A DNA stretch of 64,000 nucleotides from Parus major (taxonomy: Eukaryota; Chordata; Aves; Passeriformes; Paridae): the NCBI RefSeq assembly GCF_001522545.3, contig NC_031774.1, forward strand, positions 56,198,656-56,262,655, read 5' to 3'. Position 1 is the first letter of the stretch; the number at the start of each line of letters is the position of its first letter. This document shows, piece by piece, positions 24,341-37,304 of this stretch. The position numbers and the translations under genes are program-made. The notes under the pieces were generated by a model, which saw nothing but the letters and a program-made list of their open reading frames with translations, had not been told where the DNA came from and did not search any database.

Positions 24341-27300
24341 CTGGCTGAAAAACATGTAAGTTTTGACAAAAATCGCTTACTAACATTTTGCATCTTTTAA
24401 TCAGGAGTTTCATCACCATAATCCTGTGTATGGTCAAAACCATGCTAATTAAAATGTTATAAACACAACACAACACTAAAGAAGCTGACAGCCTGACCCT
24501 GAAAAGGGAAAAGGATTTAAATACCCTATTCTGCTGCCCTAATATTAGTGCTGCAGAGTAAAAGCCTAGGCTTTTTTACTACAAAGCTTTTTTTCAAAAG
24601 TTAAGTTGGATGCACAAATCAGCCAGGAGCCACCTCCACACAGACCATGCTAACCACATGGGGTTTCTCTCCCAGCAGAATTTGATCCTTCTGTTGCTTT
24701 TGCCAGTCTGTGCACGATCTGGTCTCTGCACTCTGGTTCCAGTCCCAGGAGAGGCTCCTTGCAAAGCAAACATGTGGCACATCAAACACAGACTGGGACT
24801 CATGTTTGATCCAGCTGCTGTTTGGCCCTCTGAAACTGGATAAAGTTTTGTGTGAAGATCAGAGAAAGAGCCAGCTAGGGATGGCAGCACTATGCTGTAT
24901 TCCAGGACTTCACAGAAAAGCCATGTTAATGGGCAGCTCATCTTTTAAGATGCCAACCTGTCAATATTGTCTGAAAGAGTAAGAAGGAACAATGATGCTC
25001 TGAGTCCAAAAACAGTTTTCCCCACTCAGGAGTGTGAAACAGCACTATCAGCAGTCTTGGAAATGAAAACATGTAATCATCCCTGCATCAAATCACACAG
25101 AACCGTGCACTGGAGGCAAGGCCTCTGTTTCTTGTCCAAGTGCTGAAGTAGGGCAGATCCATCTTCCTTGTTTTCCTGCCAGATCTAGGACATGAATTCA
25201 TCTGAGCTCCCAGTGTGGCAGCAGTAAGGACAGGATCAGTGATGTTCACACACCACTGCTGAGCACGACAGTGCTCTGCTATTGCTACAAAATCCCATCA
25301 CAGGCTTATTTCTAGAATTACACAATGATGCCAAAGGTCTGCTGGTACCAGTAGGTAAGAGAAGAGCAACTTTTGGGGGGCTCAGCTTTCTTCAGCCTCT
25401 TGGGCTCAGCTGTAGCAGCACCAGGGAGAGCAGGACAGCTCGGCAGAGCTGCAGTGAGCAGAGTTTGGCTGCTGGGAGCAGCCACATCTTCAGGAGGGGA
25501 GATGGCTGCAGAGCCCAGGGAACAGCCCAGTACTGCTGGGGCTGAGGGAAGAATAGCTGCTTTTTATTTGTCTGCAAAATTTCTGTGAGAACATGAGAGA
25601 GCAGGAAGAAGGCAGCTTGAGAACCTCTAAAACAAGTATTTTGCTGCCTCTCCGTGTCTCCCAACTAGTTAAGAACACCATACAGGTTATTTTGCATAGA
25701 GTTTTAATTGCCACACAGGTTTTCAGATGTGCACAGAGCAGCTTTTCCACGTTTGCTATTACATGATTTTTCTTGGAAAAGTTGTAGTTGTTGTTTTTCC
25801 CTAAGAAAAGTTGGTTTTGTTTGCAGACGTTGACAGCCCTGAAGCAAGGCACCATGGTATGTTGCACAAGGCTGAAAAATGTAAATGGAAAAGCATTTCC
25901 ACTCATTTCTATAGTGAGTAACCTTACAATTTCATCTATACAAGTTCTTGCATTCATTTGCAAAACCTCACCATATACCTGTTTGCCTGAGAGACCAGGC
26001 TTGGGCAACAATGGCAAAGAACTGTCTCAGCTTGCACAGAGAGGAAACTCCAGGAGAAAATTATTTTATTTAAAAAGCAGAGGAGGGATTTGAGGGAGAC
26101 AGGAGAAACCTGAGCACTGAACTGAGGCCGTCAGAGCCCCAGATTGGCACTGTGACCAGAATGCCACCTCCTATCTGTCCCCTACCCAGCAAGACACAGT
26201 TCCAAAAAGCAAAATAAATTACTCTGGTCATATGCCAGACAGGTGCTTCCCTCTGGCTGTAGCTGAACCTGGTCTTCCAGCAGAAGTGGAATCTAAAAGT
26301 CACCCCAGCCCCACTGTTCCTTCCTCCCCTCCCTGCCACCTCAGATCTACTGAAATGCTCCATAACCCACTCCTGTCACACTGACCTACATAAGAAAGGA
26401 AAAAAAAACCCAAAACACTTCTTACTGCATGGCTCATTAGAGCCTTAACAAACCGATTCCTCTCCCTCCTCCCATCACAATCATTACTATTTCCTTGTGC
26501 TTAGGCAAGCAAATTTCCATTGTAAAACCTCCTGTTAGTCCTTCCCACTTACTAAACTCAAGAGAAAAACGTTGAGATGTGATTTACTAGGGAAGGAAAC
26601 TATTTTGATATATTATTCATTAAAAACAGGAAAATAAAACTAGCAAAGCAACTTTGATCTTTGCCATGATTAATTCATATGCCAGAAGCCCTCTGATTTA
26701 GAAGATCTCAAACCACGCTGACTACAGAGCAGAATCAACACTAACAGAGTGACAGCATTTGTAAGTCAAAGCTCCCACCACTCGTGAAAAATCCTCCAGA
26801 AAAGCAGAATTGGTAGCAGGGAGATCCTGAATCCTCCCTGCTGCCCCTGCCTGGGGGCTCCTGCAAGTCACAACCACCAGCAGCTCATATGCTCGTGGGT
26901 GGTTCCATAGCAGGGATCACAACACACTCTTGGGAGGCCCAGCCCACACAGGCAAGCACGAGATCCAAGTCAAACCTATTTTTAACCCAGTGCAGTTTAA
27001 AGCTGTTCTTAAAGTGTATGCTCTGGGGACATCCCCCTTTTGGGGCACAGGATCAGCTTCAGAAGTTGGCTGCTTTGGTACTGAAACAAAGGTGTCCACA
27101 CAATGCCTGACAATCAACTAATTCTGCTCAAAACTCACACATTTATGTCCAGGCAGTGCAATTTGCTAGAGACAACAGGTTTAACATCAACCCCAAAAGA
27201 AGGAGGAGCAGGAGAATACTTTTTATGGAACACAAAGACAAAACACACAAAGAAACCAGGATGAACAAAAAATCCAGTTGAGATGGGAATATCAAGCAGA

Positions 27301-28354
27301 TTGTGTGCAGAGGGTCTCAAAGTTTTGCAGCATCTCCACAAGTAAGTAACCACATCCCTCAATGCAACAGCCATCCCCAAGATGAAATCTAGACCTTCCT
27401 CACCAAGAGCACTGCACATCTCCATGAGAAAGCAAACTGTACCCCAAAGCACAGCTGGAATCTAGTCAGGAACAAAGTAACTGGGAAAGCTAATTTAACA
27501 CAACAAGGTAAATATTCCCCTTTTTCTGCCACTGGGGCCTCCAACTGCTGTCACGAGAGGCCTCAGCTTTTTCCCTGGAGGTGCACTTGGGCTCACTGGG
27601 CAGGATGATCAGCACCTGAATCACCACCTGGATTCTCCTGGTGGACTGGTCACCACACAGCTGTGGAGCCCAAGTGGTCTGGCAGCAAGCTGAGCTCTGA
27701 TCACACAGCTGACCTAGGAACTTCTGAGATTTCCATGTGGCAACTTGCCAGTGAGTCCTCTAATTTCAACAGCCTCAAAAAGCAGGTTGTTTACCATGTC
27801 GCTCTCCCACGCAGGCTCCCACACACCATGGGCTGAGTAACACACTGCTGCAGCAAAGCATCTGTCAAGAAAAATAAATTCAGCTTCTTGTATTCCCAGC
27901 TTATTGGGTAGAGCTCTGCCGAGAAGTAACACCTCTTCTCAACACATCCCACCTTGGCAATGCAGCAAGGAAGTACTCAGTGCACAGGCTGGGATCACAC
28001 AATCCATCCTGAAACTCCTGCAGATGGCAGAGACCATAAGTTCTGTGTCCCTCCCAGTGCCAGGGGATAGTTGTGATTTCCCAGAGGGATTTCCCAAGGG
28101 CTGCGGGCCAGGAGCGGTGCCTTCAATAAACGCAGTTGTCCCCAACAGCTTCCCAGTAGCTAACACAGCCGGACCTGATTCTTTCCCCCTTCCCCATCTC
28201 CTCCCAGACATGGTTTTCACCCTGAAATACATATTTCTCCACTTCTGAAATATGTCTCTGGGATTTCAAAAGCAGATGTCCCAAATCCAAACAAATACAG
28301 CTTTAAAAATGCTGGCTGCCACATGGACAGGGTATTGCTTGCCTCGGCTCAGCA

Positions 28355-28520
28355 TCATAGAATCATAAAGTCTGGAAAAGACCTCCAGGATCATCGAGTC
28401 CAACCTTTGACCAAACATCACACTGTCAGCAAAACCACAGCACTGACTGCCGTGTCCAGCTGTTCCTTGAACACTTCCAGGGATGGCAACTCACCATCAC
28501 ACTGCTTGGGCAGTCTGGTG
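28355..28520 (-). mobile_element. CR1 LINE fragment
   Basis: Reverse-oriented CR1 tail: 'atcatagaatcataaagtct', 'ggaaaagacctccaggatca', 'tcgagtccaacctttgacc', then an internal part with 'acacttccagggatggcaac'. The subfamily differs from the copies at 7 and 12 kb. Confidence 0.85.
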
Positions 28521-31081
28521 TCAGCAGCTCCATAATGTGACACCCACCAATTTCATTCTCCCAAATAGGTGAGCCTTTCCAGCAGGTGTAAGAACAGCAG
28601 CAGTAAATCAATATTCTGCCTCCTGCAGGCTCTCCCATCTCACTCCTCTCAATTAACAAACAAGCAGAGGTGGGCGAGCAGGAAGAAAGTCACTTTCTCC
28701 AACAGCTTGTGAGAGACACCTAAAACCTGTACCTTGCTTCATCTTCATTCCCACACCTTCAGTGGGGAAGGAACACTTAAGGAGGGAATTTGTTTAGGCT
28801 CAAATGACAGGAGATGAAAGCCAGCCCATGGTTTGATGGTCACAACTGCCCTCACACAGGTTTAAGCAGTTCTCCCCCGACACAGCGCCCTGTCTTCCTT
28901 CCAGCACTGCCTTCCCACACAGTCATTCTCCAGCCAGATCATGGGACACAGGGATTTCTCTGCCATGGCCTTCATGTGCAAGTTGTCACCAGCCCTTCTG
29001 GATGCAACTGGACCCTTCCCTTGAAGGGCTTGTTTTTCCCACTTTGCCCCCCATTCACAAGTGAACTACAGAACCAGAGTCAATGCAAGTAAAAACAGGT
29101 GTAGGACTAGACTGAGGCCATCACTCAGTAAGGATTCCTCACTCAACACCCAAGAACTCTGAGCAGGGCAGGCTGGACAAGAAACATTTTTCTGCCTTTA
29201 TCCTTGCTGACTTGCAAGTGTGATCTGCAATTTTGTACTGTGAACATACAGGAAGGACACATCTCAGACACAAAAATTTGGCGCTGCCTGACTTTTCAGA
29301 GTTTGATTTTCTAGTGATATCCTTCAAATGAAAAGGTTTCTGGCTTTAAGGCAATTTCCTACATTTCATAAACAAAGAAAATTATTGTTGGAAGCAAGTT
29401 CATCTGCTGGAACTGCAGCAGTCTCCTCGGTCCTGGCTCAGCAGCAAAGCTGTGGTTTTGAGCACACAGCTCCAGGGAGAGAGGAACGGGGAACACACAC
29501 TTCCCAGGAAAGGACTGTGCTTTGCTGTGTGGATCAGTGTAGTGGCAGACACACATGCTCAACAGGTCTGGCAGCTAGACGGCAGAAAAGAGCTGAGATT
29601 CTGGGATTAAAAACAGTTCCAGACTCCAGCAAGAAACAGGCTTTGATGGTCACAGCTATGCTGCTGCTGCAGCCATTCCCTGTCCCCTGCAGCTCCTCTA
29701 CAATCCCTCTGTCCATATTCTCCTCCTCCCACCTCCTTTAACCCTTTGGGCTTCTTTAAACTGCTTTTTCCAGACTACTCCTGCCCATATCCATCCATCA
29801 CCACTCCCCAGACCAGTCCCCTACTTCCTTCTATCTCTCCTTATATTCCTTAGCTCTGCCCTTCTTCCAGACCCTTATGGCTCTATTTCTTCTCCAAGCA
29901 ACTTTTCCCAGTGTTTCCACCATTCACTGTTCTTTCCCCTTGTCTCAGCAGATGGAGCAAGGAGAGCAGGACACCTGCTCAGCCCGACCTCCTACCTCCC
30001 TCCCTCCTCTGCATCAGTGTTGTGGTTCTGTGGTTCCCCCTCCTGCCTCACTGCAGCACCCAGGGCAGGGCTGAGCTCAGTCAAGGAGAATTCTGGCCCA
30101 AAAACCAACCACAGCCCTGCTCCAATTTCCCAGTCCAGACAGCTGGTGCAGAACTGGCCTCACTCAAAGCAGCCCCAGGAAAACCCAAGAGCATCCTTTT
30201 CAGACAGACAAATTCACCCTCAATTATGGAACTGCCTCATTCCCTCATCTGCAACCACCAGCAGTGCTGGCAGTGCCAGGGGGAGCAGCCACTGAGGCAG
30301 CTCAGGGCAGGTGGTGTCCACAGCACTCCGAGCTACACTGATGGCATACAGTTTATCCCACATCACAAATGAGTAAGTTTTCCCCAAAGACAGCAGACAG
30401 GGACAGCAGAAGCTTTCATCCCTCCCTCTCTTGCCTCTGACAAGCTTGAGGTCACCCTGGCCAAACATCAGGATATCTTTGCTCAAAGCTCTATTTTGAT
30501 TCAGCATTTCATTCTGGAAAACAAACAGAACCATCGCTGCTGAAGCACTCCAGGAAACAAAACCAGCTGGCACTGAAGAGCAGGAAACTCATTATTTTCT
30601 GCTGGGCATTGTCTGGAACAACCTAAAACAGAGGTGTATAAATTACAAATGTGAGTATTCACCTCCTAAAGCATCACCAGAAGATGAGTTCTGCTTCCTC
30701 CAGCTCCATGGCAGCTCACCTAATGCTGAAGATCCAGTTCTGCCCTTGGCTATTTGGGAGATGTTCCCCCCTGCAGCGAGGTGCAGGACTGAACTGCTCA
30801 ACACCCTCACCATGCAGCAGACTGATGCTGCTGATCCTCCTGATGTCTGTGGAGCCAGAGGGAGCCTTGGCTCTCCTCATGAGCACTAAGGATGCCCAAA
30901 TAGCCCCCAGGTAAACTGAGGTCATTAAACACCGAAGCACAACAGCATCTTCCAGACACAAGGAAAATCCTTGACTGTGGTGGTACCACCTAAATCAGGA
31001 GTCTCCTCCAGTAGCTAGAGTTGAGAGACTCAGATACTAAATGGGATACAGCCTAATTTGATAGTTGCTGGAGACCAAGTT

Positions 31082-31110
31082 TTATATATTTATATATATA
31101 TACATATAAT
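31082..31110. repeat. TA-rich simple repeat
   Basis: An imperfect alternating TA tract of about 29 bases in intron 2. Confidence 0.8.
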
Positions 31111-33370
31111 GAAACAAACAGCATGGTTTTGTTGGTATTTTTTTTCCTGCAGGTTCTGGTACCTATTTACAGAGTGACTCCTGGTAAAGCACTGAGGCTT
31201 TTGGACAGCCATTTACCTATCTCATCTCACCTATTACCCTATTTTCATCTCTGTCAGACACCTCACAAACTGTGTTCTAGAGAAATTCAGGCACAGCCTG
31301 AGGTGTGCTACTGTCAGGGCACCTCCTTCATCCCAGTCCAGGGTATCATCCAGGTGCCTTACCCACACACTCCAGAGAGGGATGGCCATGAAACAGCCTC
31401 AGGGAGCAGCAACCAGGGCTGTGCCATCACCCCTGGATCCCAGCACTCACCTCCTATAGCTTCATGCTCCTCTCCTTCCATCCCACACTCACCATCCTGC
31501 CCCACTGCAGCACAAAAACCAGCTCCAGCAGAGCCCTGTCCTCCAAGGCCAAGGAGGTTTCAGCTCCTCTGGGAACCACCATCACCTCTTCCAGGAATCA
31601 CATTCAAATAAAGCAAAGAAACCTCTGTTCCTCATTACAGCCAGGAACACTGAAATCCCAGGGCTGATTGCAAGCTTGAATATTTATCTCTGGGTTTCAG
31701 AGCCCAGACAAAACACAGCCCACTGAGGAAGTGAAGTTAACCCTGATATTGCTGTTTGTTGCATTTTTACACTGCCTGGGTATCTCTGCAGTTGGCAGAT
31801 CTTGGCAAGTCACAAATTACTGACAAAAACCTCTTGGCATTAGACACACTGCAATAGCTGTAGGGCTCACATGGACCATTTCCTGAGAAATAAAAGTAGT
31901 CTTGTGGATATGTGTCAGGCTGGGGTGCTGCTCTCCTCCTGCCTCTGCATTACAGTCCCTCCATAAACATCAAGCAAATCACATTTCCCAGGGTCTGGCT
32001 CTTCCTGCTACCAGGAATAAACAGCTTTGTTTGTTTGTTTTCCTGTTGAAATATTTCTTCTCTGTGAAATTTCAGAATTTAACAAACTTGCCTTGTTTTG
32101 TTTTCTTTTATTTAATGGCAGAGAGATGACATATGTGAGATATCAGCACTCCAGGGTGCAAGAATACTTGGGTTCTCCCGGCAGTATTTACACATGAAAT
32201 GCAACGTGCACATTTTGAAAGTCTCACTCTGAAATGCAAAAAAAAAAGAAACTCATGGAGGCTTTGGGACAAGGACAGAGCTGCTCCTGCTCCCCCTGGC
32301 TTGGCTGACAAACCTCTGTTGGGGTGTGCAGGGTGTGACCTCCAGGAGACCAACACCTGCTCAGGACTTCAAGATCAGCCTCTGGAACCTTTTATTTTTT
32401 AACCTGGCATTTTAGTTTTTCACGTGACTGACATCTTTCAGCAAGGCTGGGGATTCACTGAAGTACACCTGCCTGCCACAAAGAGATGCATCTGGATTAC
32501 ATTCCTAGTCCCTGCAAGAGCTCAATCTTCTCAGGGCACACTTTGGGTGCATTTTCTCTGCCATGAACTCAACACTGTGCTAACCTATCTCCATCTGAAA
32601 ATGCAGAGCTGAACCAGCATGGAGTGGATCTGGAAATCCCTTGCCTGCAGCATGTGTGACAAGTGTAAAGCACTGAAAAAAGTGTAGACATTGGAAAAAA
32701 AAGCAATACAAGAGAAGAAATGCATGTCTCCTGCTGGTCTCTGCCACATAAGGCTTTGGGCTAGACATTAAAGACTTCCATGTCCTTCCAGACTGTGAAC
32801 CAAAGACAGCAGAACTTTCTGCACTGATATGGCCTGTTTGGACCAGCAGGTTTTCTGGGTAGTGTCTACCTCAAGCTTTAAAACTCTGCTAGAGCCAGTA
32901 AACCAAAAGAAAAGAGTGGCCCAAGAACCAGGGGATGAGAACAGGGAATTTTTTTATTACTTGGTTCCTAGTTTCCAGTATTTATTCCCTTAACTATAAA
33001 AGATGGGCTGAAAGCAGTCATTACTGCAGTTTACAGAGGACTGGTAAAACTCTTTTTCCTCCCTGTTGTGCAAGAAGCTGATAACAGATCTGTCAATAGA
33101 AACTTTATGGGGCTGAAGGGCTACATTATAGTGCAGAGCAAGGATCTTGTTAGCACAATACTTATGTCCCACTTTTAAGGCTGCAGATCTTTAGTGGTAC
33201 CTGTCAGAGAAAATATTATTTCTTTAAAAAAACTTCATGTTAGAAAAATGTACTCTAAGAAAAATGACACCGAAATACCAAGAGTCTCTGTGTCTGAGGA
33301 CAAACTATTTTAATGTGCCAGTTGCAAATCAAAGAAGCATTTCCTGGTCCAGAAGCAGGTTTGGCCTTCC

Positions 33371-33408
33371 TGAACCTGCTTCAGGTTACCTGCAGGTAAG
33401 CAGGTTCA
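33371..33408. repeat. Perfect 11-bp inverted repeat (hairpin)
   Basis: TGAACCTGCTT at 33371-33381 and AAGCAGGTTCA at 33398-33408 are exact reverse complements around a 16-base loop. The loop itself contains the 10-base palindrome ACCTGCAGGT. A further 'aagcaggtt' lies just upstream near 33352. Confidence 0.8.
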
Positions 33409-33424
33409 GCTTCCCCCTCGGGGG

Positions 33425-33470
33425 GGATGGAACTAGATGCTCCTAAAGGTCCCTTCCAATATTATTCTTT
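33425..33470 (+). mobile_element. CR1 tail remnant
   Basis: A very short CR1-like end: 'gggatggaactagatgctcc' followed by 'taaaggtcccttccaatatt'. It is probably a 5'-truncated insertion of under 60 bases. Confidence 0.6.
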
Positions 33471-34338
33471 GCTGTTGCAAACCCTACCAAACATGAAATA
33501 TTTAGTAACAGGTGCTATATCTGCACTACCAACTCACTAGGCCTTTCAGTATTCTTGTCATTCTATTTCTTGCCCAGAACTCAAATTTGTCATTGTCTTT
33601 GCTGCCACTGAAAGAAAAGAAACAACTATTACTTACCTCAGAATGATGAAATTAAAACTGAACTTCAAGTCAGAATTATCACTTTGAGTGACAACATGAA
33701 AAAATAAAATTTAAAAAAAGGCAAATTCCAGGGGTAAAAATAGAAACACTATTTTCTACAGGGCTTGCTTCATTCATTAATTCAGTCAAATCCTTCATTA
33801 GTATTAATTTAATTAGCTTTGCTCAGAATTAAATAGAGCAAACAGAGAGGTGGCAAACTGAGGGCATGCAGCACACCTTGCAGGCAAAGGTGAGGAGACA
33901 GGGCTGGCTCTGGGACTCCAGAGCTGCAAGGGGAGAGGTTCAATCCATCCAGGCACACACCTGGGGCCTCTCTGTGTCCAGCCTGACCAAACAGCCTGGC
34001 CCAGGCGCCATCACCAGCCCTGGGGAATCTCTTCTGACTTCTCCCAGGGGTCCAGAGGCACAAACCACAGCAGTGGTTCACCCACACTCACTGCAAGGCT
34101 TTTTATTTCAAATCAATCATCTCCTGCCCAAGAAGAGCTAATTCAGGGTCTGCTCTTTCACAGCTGGAACCAATGTTGAGTGGGAAAAAGCAACAAGCAC
34201 TGGGGAGCAGCTCTGAATTCGTGTCACCAGCTGAGCAATGCCCTCTGGGGCACCTCAAGAGCACCTACATGTGTAAAAGAGCAATAAAGCAGATAATTTT
34301 TTTTTTCCTTTAAAAGGGCCTGCAAGTGTTGAGATCTC

Positions 34339-34380
34339 GTGGATTATCTCAAAGGTCCTGTGGATTATCTCAGAGTTCCT
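34339..34380. repeat. 21-bp tandem duplication
   Basis: Two adjacent 21-base units beginning GTGGATTATCTCA match at 19 of 21 positions. Confidence 0.85.
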
Positions 34381-35437
34381 GGCACGCACATGGGATCACA
34401 GGGAGGGGAGGAAGGACTCTGGGTTCTGTTAAACCACAGCTCCTGCAGTCCCCAGGGCTGGGCAGAGCTTGGTGTGGTCCCACACACTGCACCCTGCTCC
34501 AGTTCCCAGCTCCTCAGGGGGGAAAACATCGTATTTATATCCAGAGCAAAAAGAAAGTTTTCAAAAGGAACTGTGTGACTTGAAAAACACTTGATGACTT
34601 GAAAAAGTAATCCTAATAGGGTGAAATAAAGAAAATCCAGAAAAGAGTAAATAGATTCATTTGGGAAGGTGCGAGAAATCAAACCCTAAGCAATGTCTGA
34701 AGTCTGGCAGGCAGAAGTCAGTCCTCGCCTTCTCTATAAAACAGCCTGGACTGAAACAGCTCTTGGGTCAGTGAGGGAGATGGCTGGGGAAGAGTGTGCT
34801 TCCCTCCACCCCAGCTGGGTGCCAGGGCCACCAGGGATGTGTCACCCTTGGAGAGTTCAGGAATTGGACCTTGCTGATCATTGAGGGTTCCCTAGAGTGT
34901 TCTGTGATTTCTGTGAGAGGTAATCTCCTCACAAGGTAAGGAGATTTTCATTTTAATTTTGCACTGGTTGCTTTTTACACAGGAAACATCAGCTGAATGA
35001 GAGTAGTTAATATAATCAGATACAGCTTAGCACAGCAAGTATATCCAAGCAGAGAAAATAAAGAGAGGCAGGTATAATTTCTCTAGGCCTCCCTCACTTC
35101 CTATTGCTCTGTTCCTTTTTCTGAAAAACTACATGTGTTTTTAGCACATCAAACAGGCAGGTCTCCCTGCCTCAAAACAGCAGGGCAGCACTGATGGGCA
35201 GAGGAGCCATGGGGGAACCTGCAAAGGACTAACCTCCTTCCAGCTGTGTGTTTCCTCTCCTGCCCTCACATCCTGAAAGGACTCAAATGTCTCTGTCAGA
35301 CTCACAGGAGTGACACCCTGCTCCCCCACCCCTGCTGAACCAAATGAAGAGTTTGGTCAGAGGAACTTTTGGTCAAACCAAAAAACCACCACTCCTAAAG
35401 GTAAAGTCCGAGCACCACCAGGACTGCCTGTTTTGAG

Positions 35438-35479
35438 CAAGCAAAACAGGGCAAACAAAATAGGACAAAGAAAATAGGG
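35438..35479. repeat. 14-bp tandem repeat, 3 copies
   Basis: CAAGCAAAACAGGG, CAAACAAAATAGGA and CAAAGAAAATAGGG stand head to tail, with two to four differences between units. Confidence 0.85.
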
Positions 35480-36717
35480 CAGTCTCAGGTGGGCCTAAAC
35501 CCCAGTGTCGATTGTTTTGTCAGGGTTTTTTGGGTTTTTCTAATTTTTCTTCTTATCCTCCCTCTCTTTGCTCACTTTTTCAGCTTTTACTTTACTGGGG
35601 GTAGATGGTGCCTGAGACCTTGTGAATCTGGCTATTTCCATAAACTAAACAACTAGCTTGGCATAGGAAGTCATAGGGAGCAGGAGGATGTGGCAGTGGC
35701 TGCCCTCCAGATCAGGGGAACAACTGGGAAGCTGCTATTTGACCTTTCAAGTAGTGAATTATTCTCAGACTTCTTAAAACAACCCTTAAAATTTCAAATA
35801 CAATTCAGAACCTCCACATTTCCAGCAAAAGGGACAAAAGTAGAATTAAACATGGTGTTATGAACAAGACTTCTCTGTGTATCAGAGGGAAACCCCTTCT
35901 TCATGAGTATCTCCTTTACCCAATGACTGGGAAAAATCAGTATCTGCAAATCAGGCTTGCCCTGGATTAAGTCTTTTCTTGGAAACTCTAAATGTGACCA
36001 TACATGGGAACAACCAGACGAGAAAAAACCCAACAGCCATCTTTGATCTTCTTGTTCTGTAAGTCTACACATCCTCAAGAACAACAGAGCAAAGAGAAGT
36101 AAATTGTTTCTAACATTTCCCATTTCCCTTGGAAAGCAGTAGCTGTACAAACATCTGAGTTTTTCATTCCTCATCTCTGAGACCTTGCTGGCAACACACT
36201 CAGCCACCAGCACAGATCTGAAACACACTCTGGATTTATGCTCGTGCCTTCCATCCCTGCTCAACCCTGCTTTAAATGGCCAAGCATGGCACTCCTGCAT
36301 GTGGATACAAACTGGAAAGTCAGTCAAAGCCCTCCAGTTTCTTCTCTTTCCATCCCTGGTCCTGTCATAGGAAATTAAAGCCAATTTCTAACATCCTTTT
36401 CATCCCTGCAAGAGATTCCTCCAGGCCCCCCCAGCACACCTTGGCACTCTCCCTGTTCTCTGGATACAAATAGAAAGATTTCCTGGGTTGCTGCAGCACA
36501 GCTCACATCCATGCTCATAACTGGTATCACAGTACAGAACAGGGACATCAAAAACATGACACTATAAAATATAGTCACCAAAAAAAGGCTGCCCAGATAC
36601 TTTTTTGGGGCAGGTGCCACACTGAAAACTTGCAAGCTTCCTGTGCGAAGTGAGCCCGGGAAGAAGAAATGCTCGTGAAGTAGACACGAACCATCACAGA
36701 ACAAAAATCATCCAGAT

Positions 36718-36749
36718 GTTTTAAACATGCTCTGTTTTAAACATACTCT
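36718..36749. repeat. 16-bp tandem duplication
   Basis: GTTTTAAACATGCTCT is followed directly by GTTTTAAACATACTCT, one mismatch in 16. It lies about 330 bases downstream of the exon 2 donor. Confidence 0.85.
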
Positions 36750-37077
36750 TCTTTCTCCTCAGCTTGCCCTTCAAGAGGCAGCCAGGTGAAAAGCACGAGT
36801 GACAAAAGCAATCTGTCTGAAGGACAGCTTCAGGGAAATAAAGTAGACGAGCACCAAGCGGCTCCCCAGGTCTGAGATGGGAGCAGAGGGCACACACAGC
36901 TCCAGCTGTCACCAGCAGCCCCTTCCACATTTCCCCCATCACTCAAGAAATCTCAGGCACACCACAGCATGTGGCCCCTGAAGCATCCAAACATCTGCAC
37001 TGCTCTGGAACTGATGGCAGGGACACAGACCAGAGTCCAGCTCGGAATGGAAACAAGCCAGAGTAACTCTCCCTTAC

Positions 37078-37141
37078 CTTCTGTGAAACTTCCTGTAAGA
37101 GTTATCACAACAAACACTTTGCCTTCTGGCTCCAAATCCAC
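37078..37141 (-). CDS. PRKCH: PRKCH exon 2: end of C2 domain
   Basis: This 64-nt exon encodes residues 121-141 (VDLEPEGKVFVVITLTGSFTE) plus the first base of codon 142. The acceptor is a long T tract ending in CAG at 37142-37144, and the donor is GAAG|GTAAGG. It enters in phase 0 and leaves in phase 1, matching exons 1 and 3. It provides the last strands of the C2 fold. It lies isolated between introns of 26.4 kb and 18.9 kb and contains no methionine codon, so a transcript starting just upstream could not begin translation here. Confidence 0.96.
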
Positions 37142-37277
37142 CTGAAAAAAAAAAAGGAAAGGAAATGTTAGAAGATTGTTTTCTTCTAACTGAGAAATTC
37201 TTCTCAGGATTTTGCCTGACTAATCCTGCCAACATTTGATAATATTTGACCATGTATATATTCTCATGCACACCTTA

Positions 37278-37304
37278 ATAAAAAAAAAAATAAAAAAATA
37301 AAAT
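37278..37304. repeat. A-rich tract
   Basis: A run of adenines with single thymines, about 140 bases upstream of exon 2 in gene direction. Confidence 0.75.

Larger units (their letters stand above)
18155..37077 (-). other. PRKCH: PRKCH intron 2 (18.9 kb)
   Basis: This intron lies between the C2-coding and C1A-coding exons. It holds CR1 fragments at about 18.3-18.7, 19.3-19.6, 22.6-23.0, 28.4-28.5 and 33.4 kb, two older repeat fragments near 20.9 and 24.2 kb, a TA-rich simple repeat at 31.08 kb, and a cluster of short tandem duplications between 34.3 and 36.8 kb. No second gene is recognisable. The stretches 25-28 kb, 28.6-31 kb and 31.2-33.3 kb show nothing that I can name. Confidence 0.9.

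Noticed and set aside
25490..26017. 175-codon minus-strand open frame
   Set aside because: Partly protein-like composition but no known domain, no splice signals that fit PRKCH, and no flanking gene structure.
31123..31611. 162-codon plus-strand frame with a hydrophobic, signal-like start
   Set aside because: The hydrophobic start comes from a T-rich tract that resembles a splice acceptor. The remainder is proline/serine-rich low complexity with no family resemblance.
35794..36384. 196-codon minus-strand open frame in intron 2
   Set aside because: It is in PRKCH direction and 0.7 kb after exon 2, but it matches no PKC sequence or retroviral motif that I recognise, and lacks an acceptor-exon-donor structure that joins exon 2 in frame. 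Probably chance.
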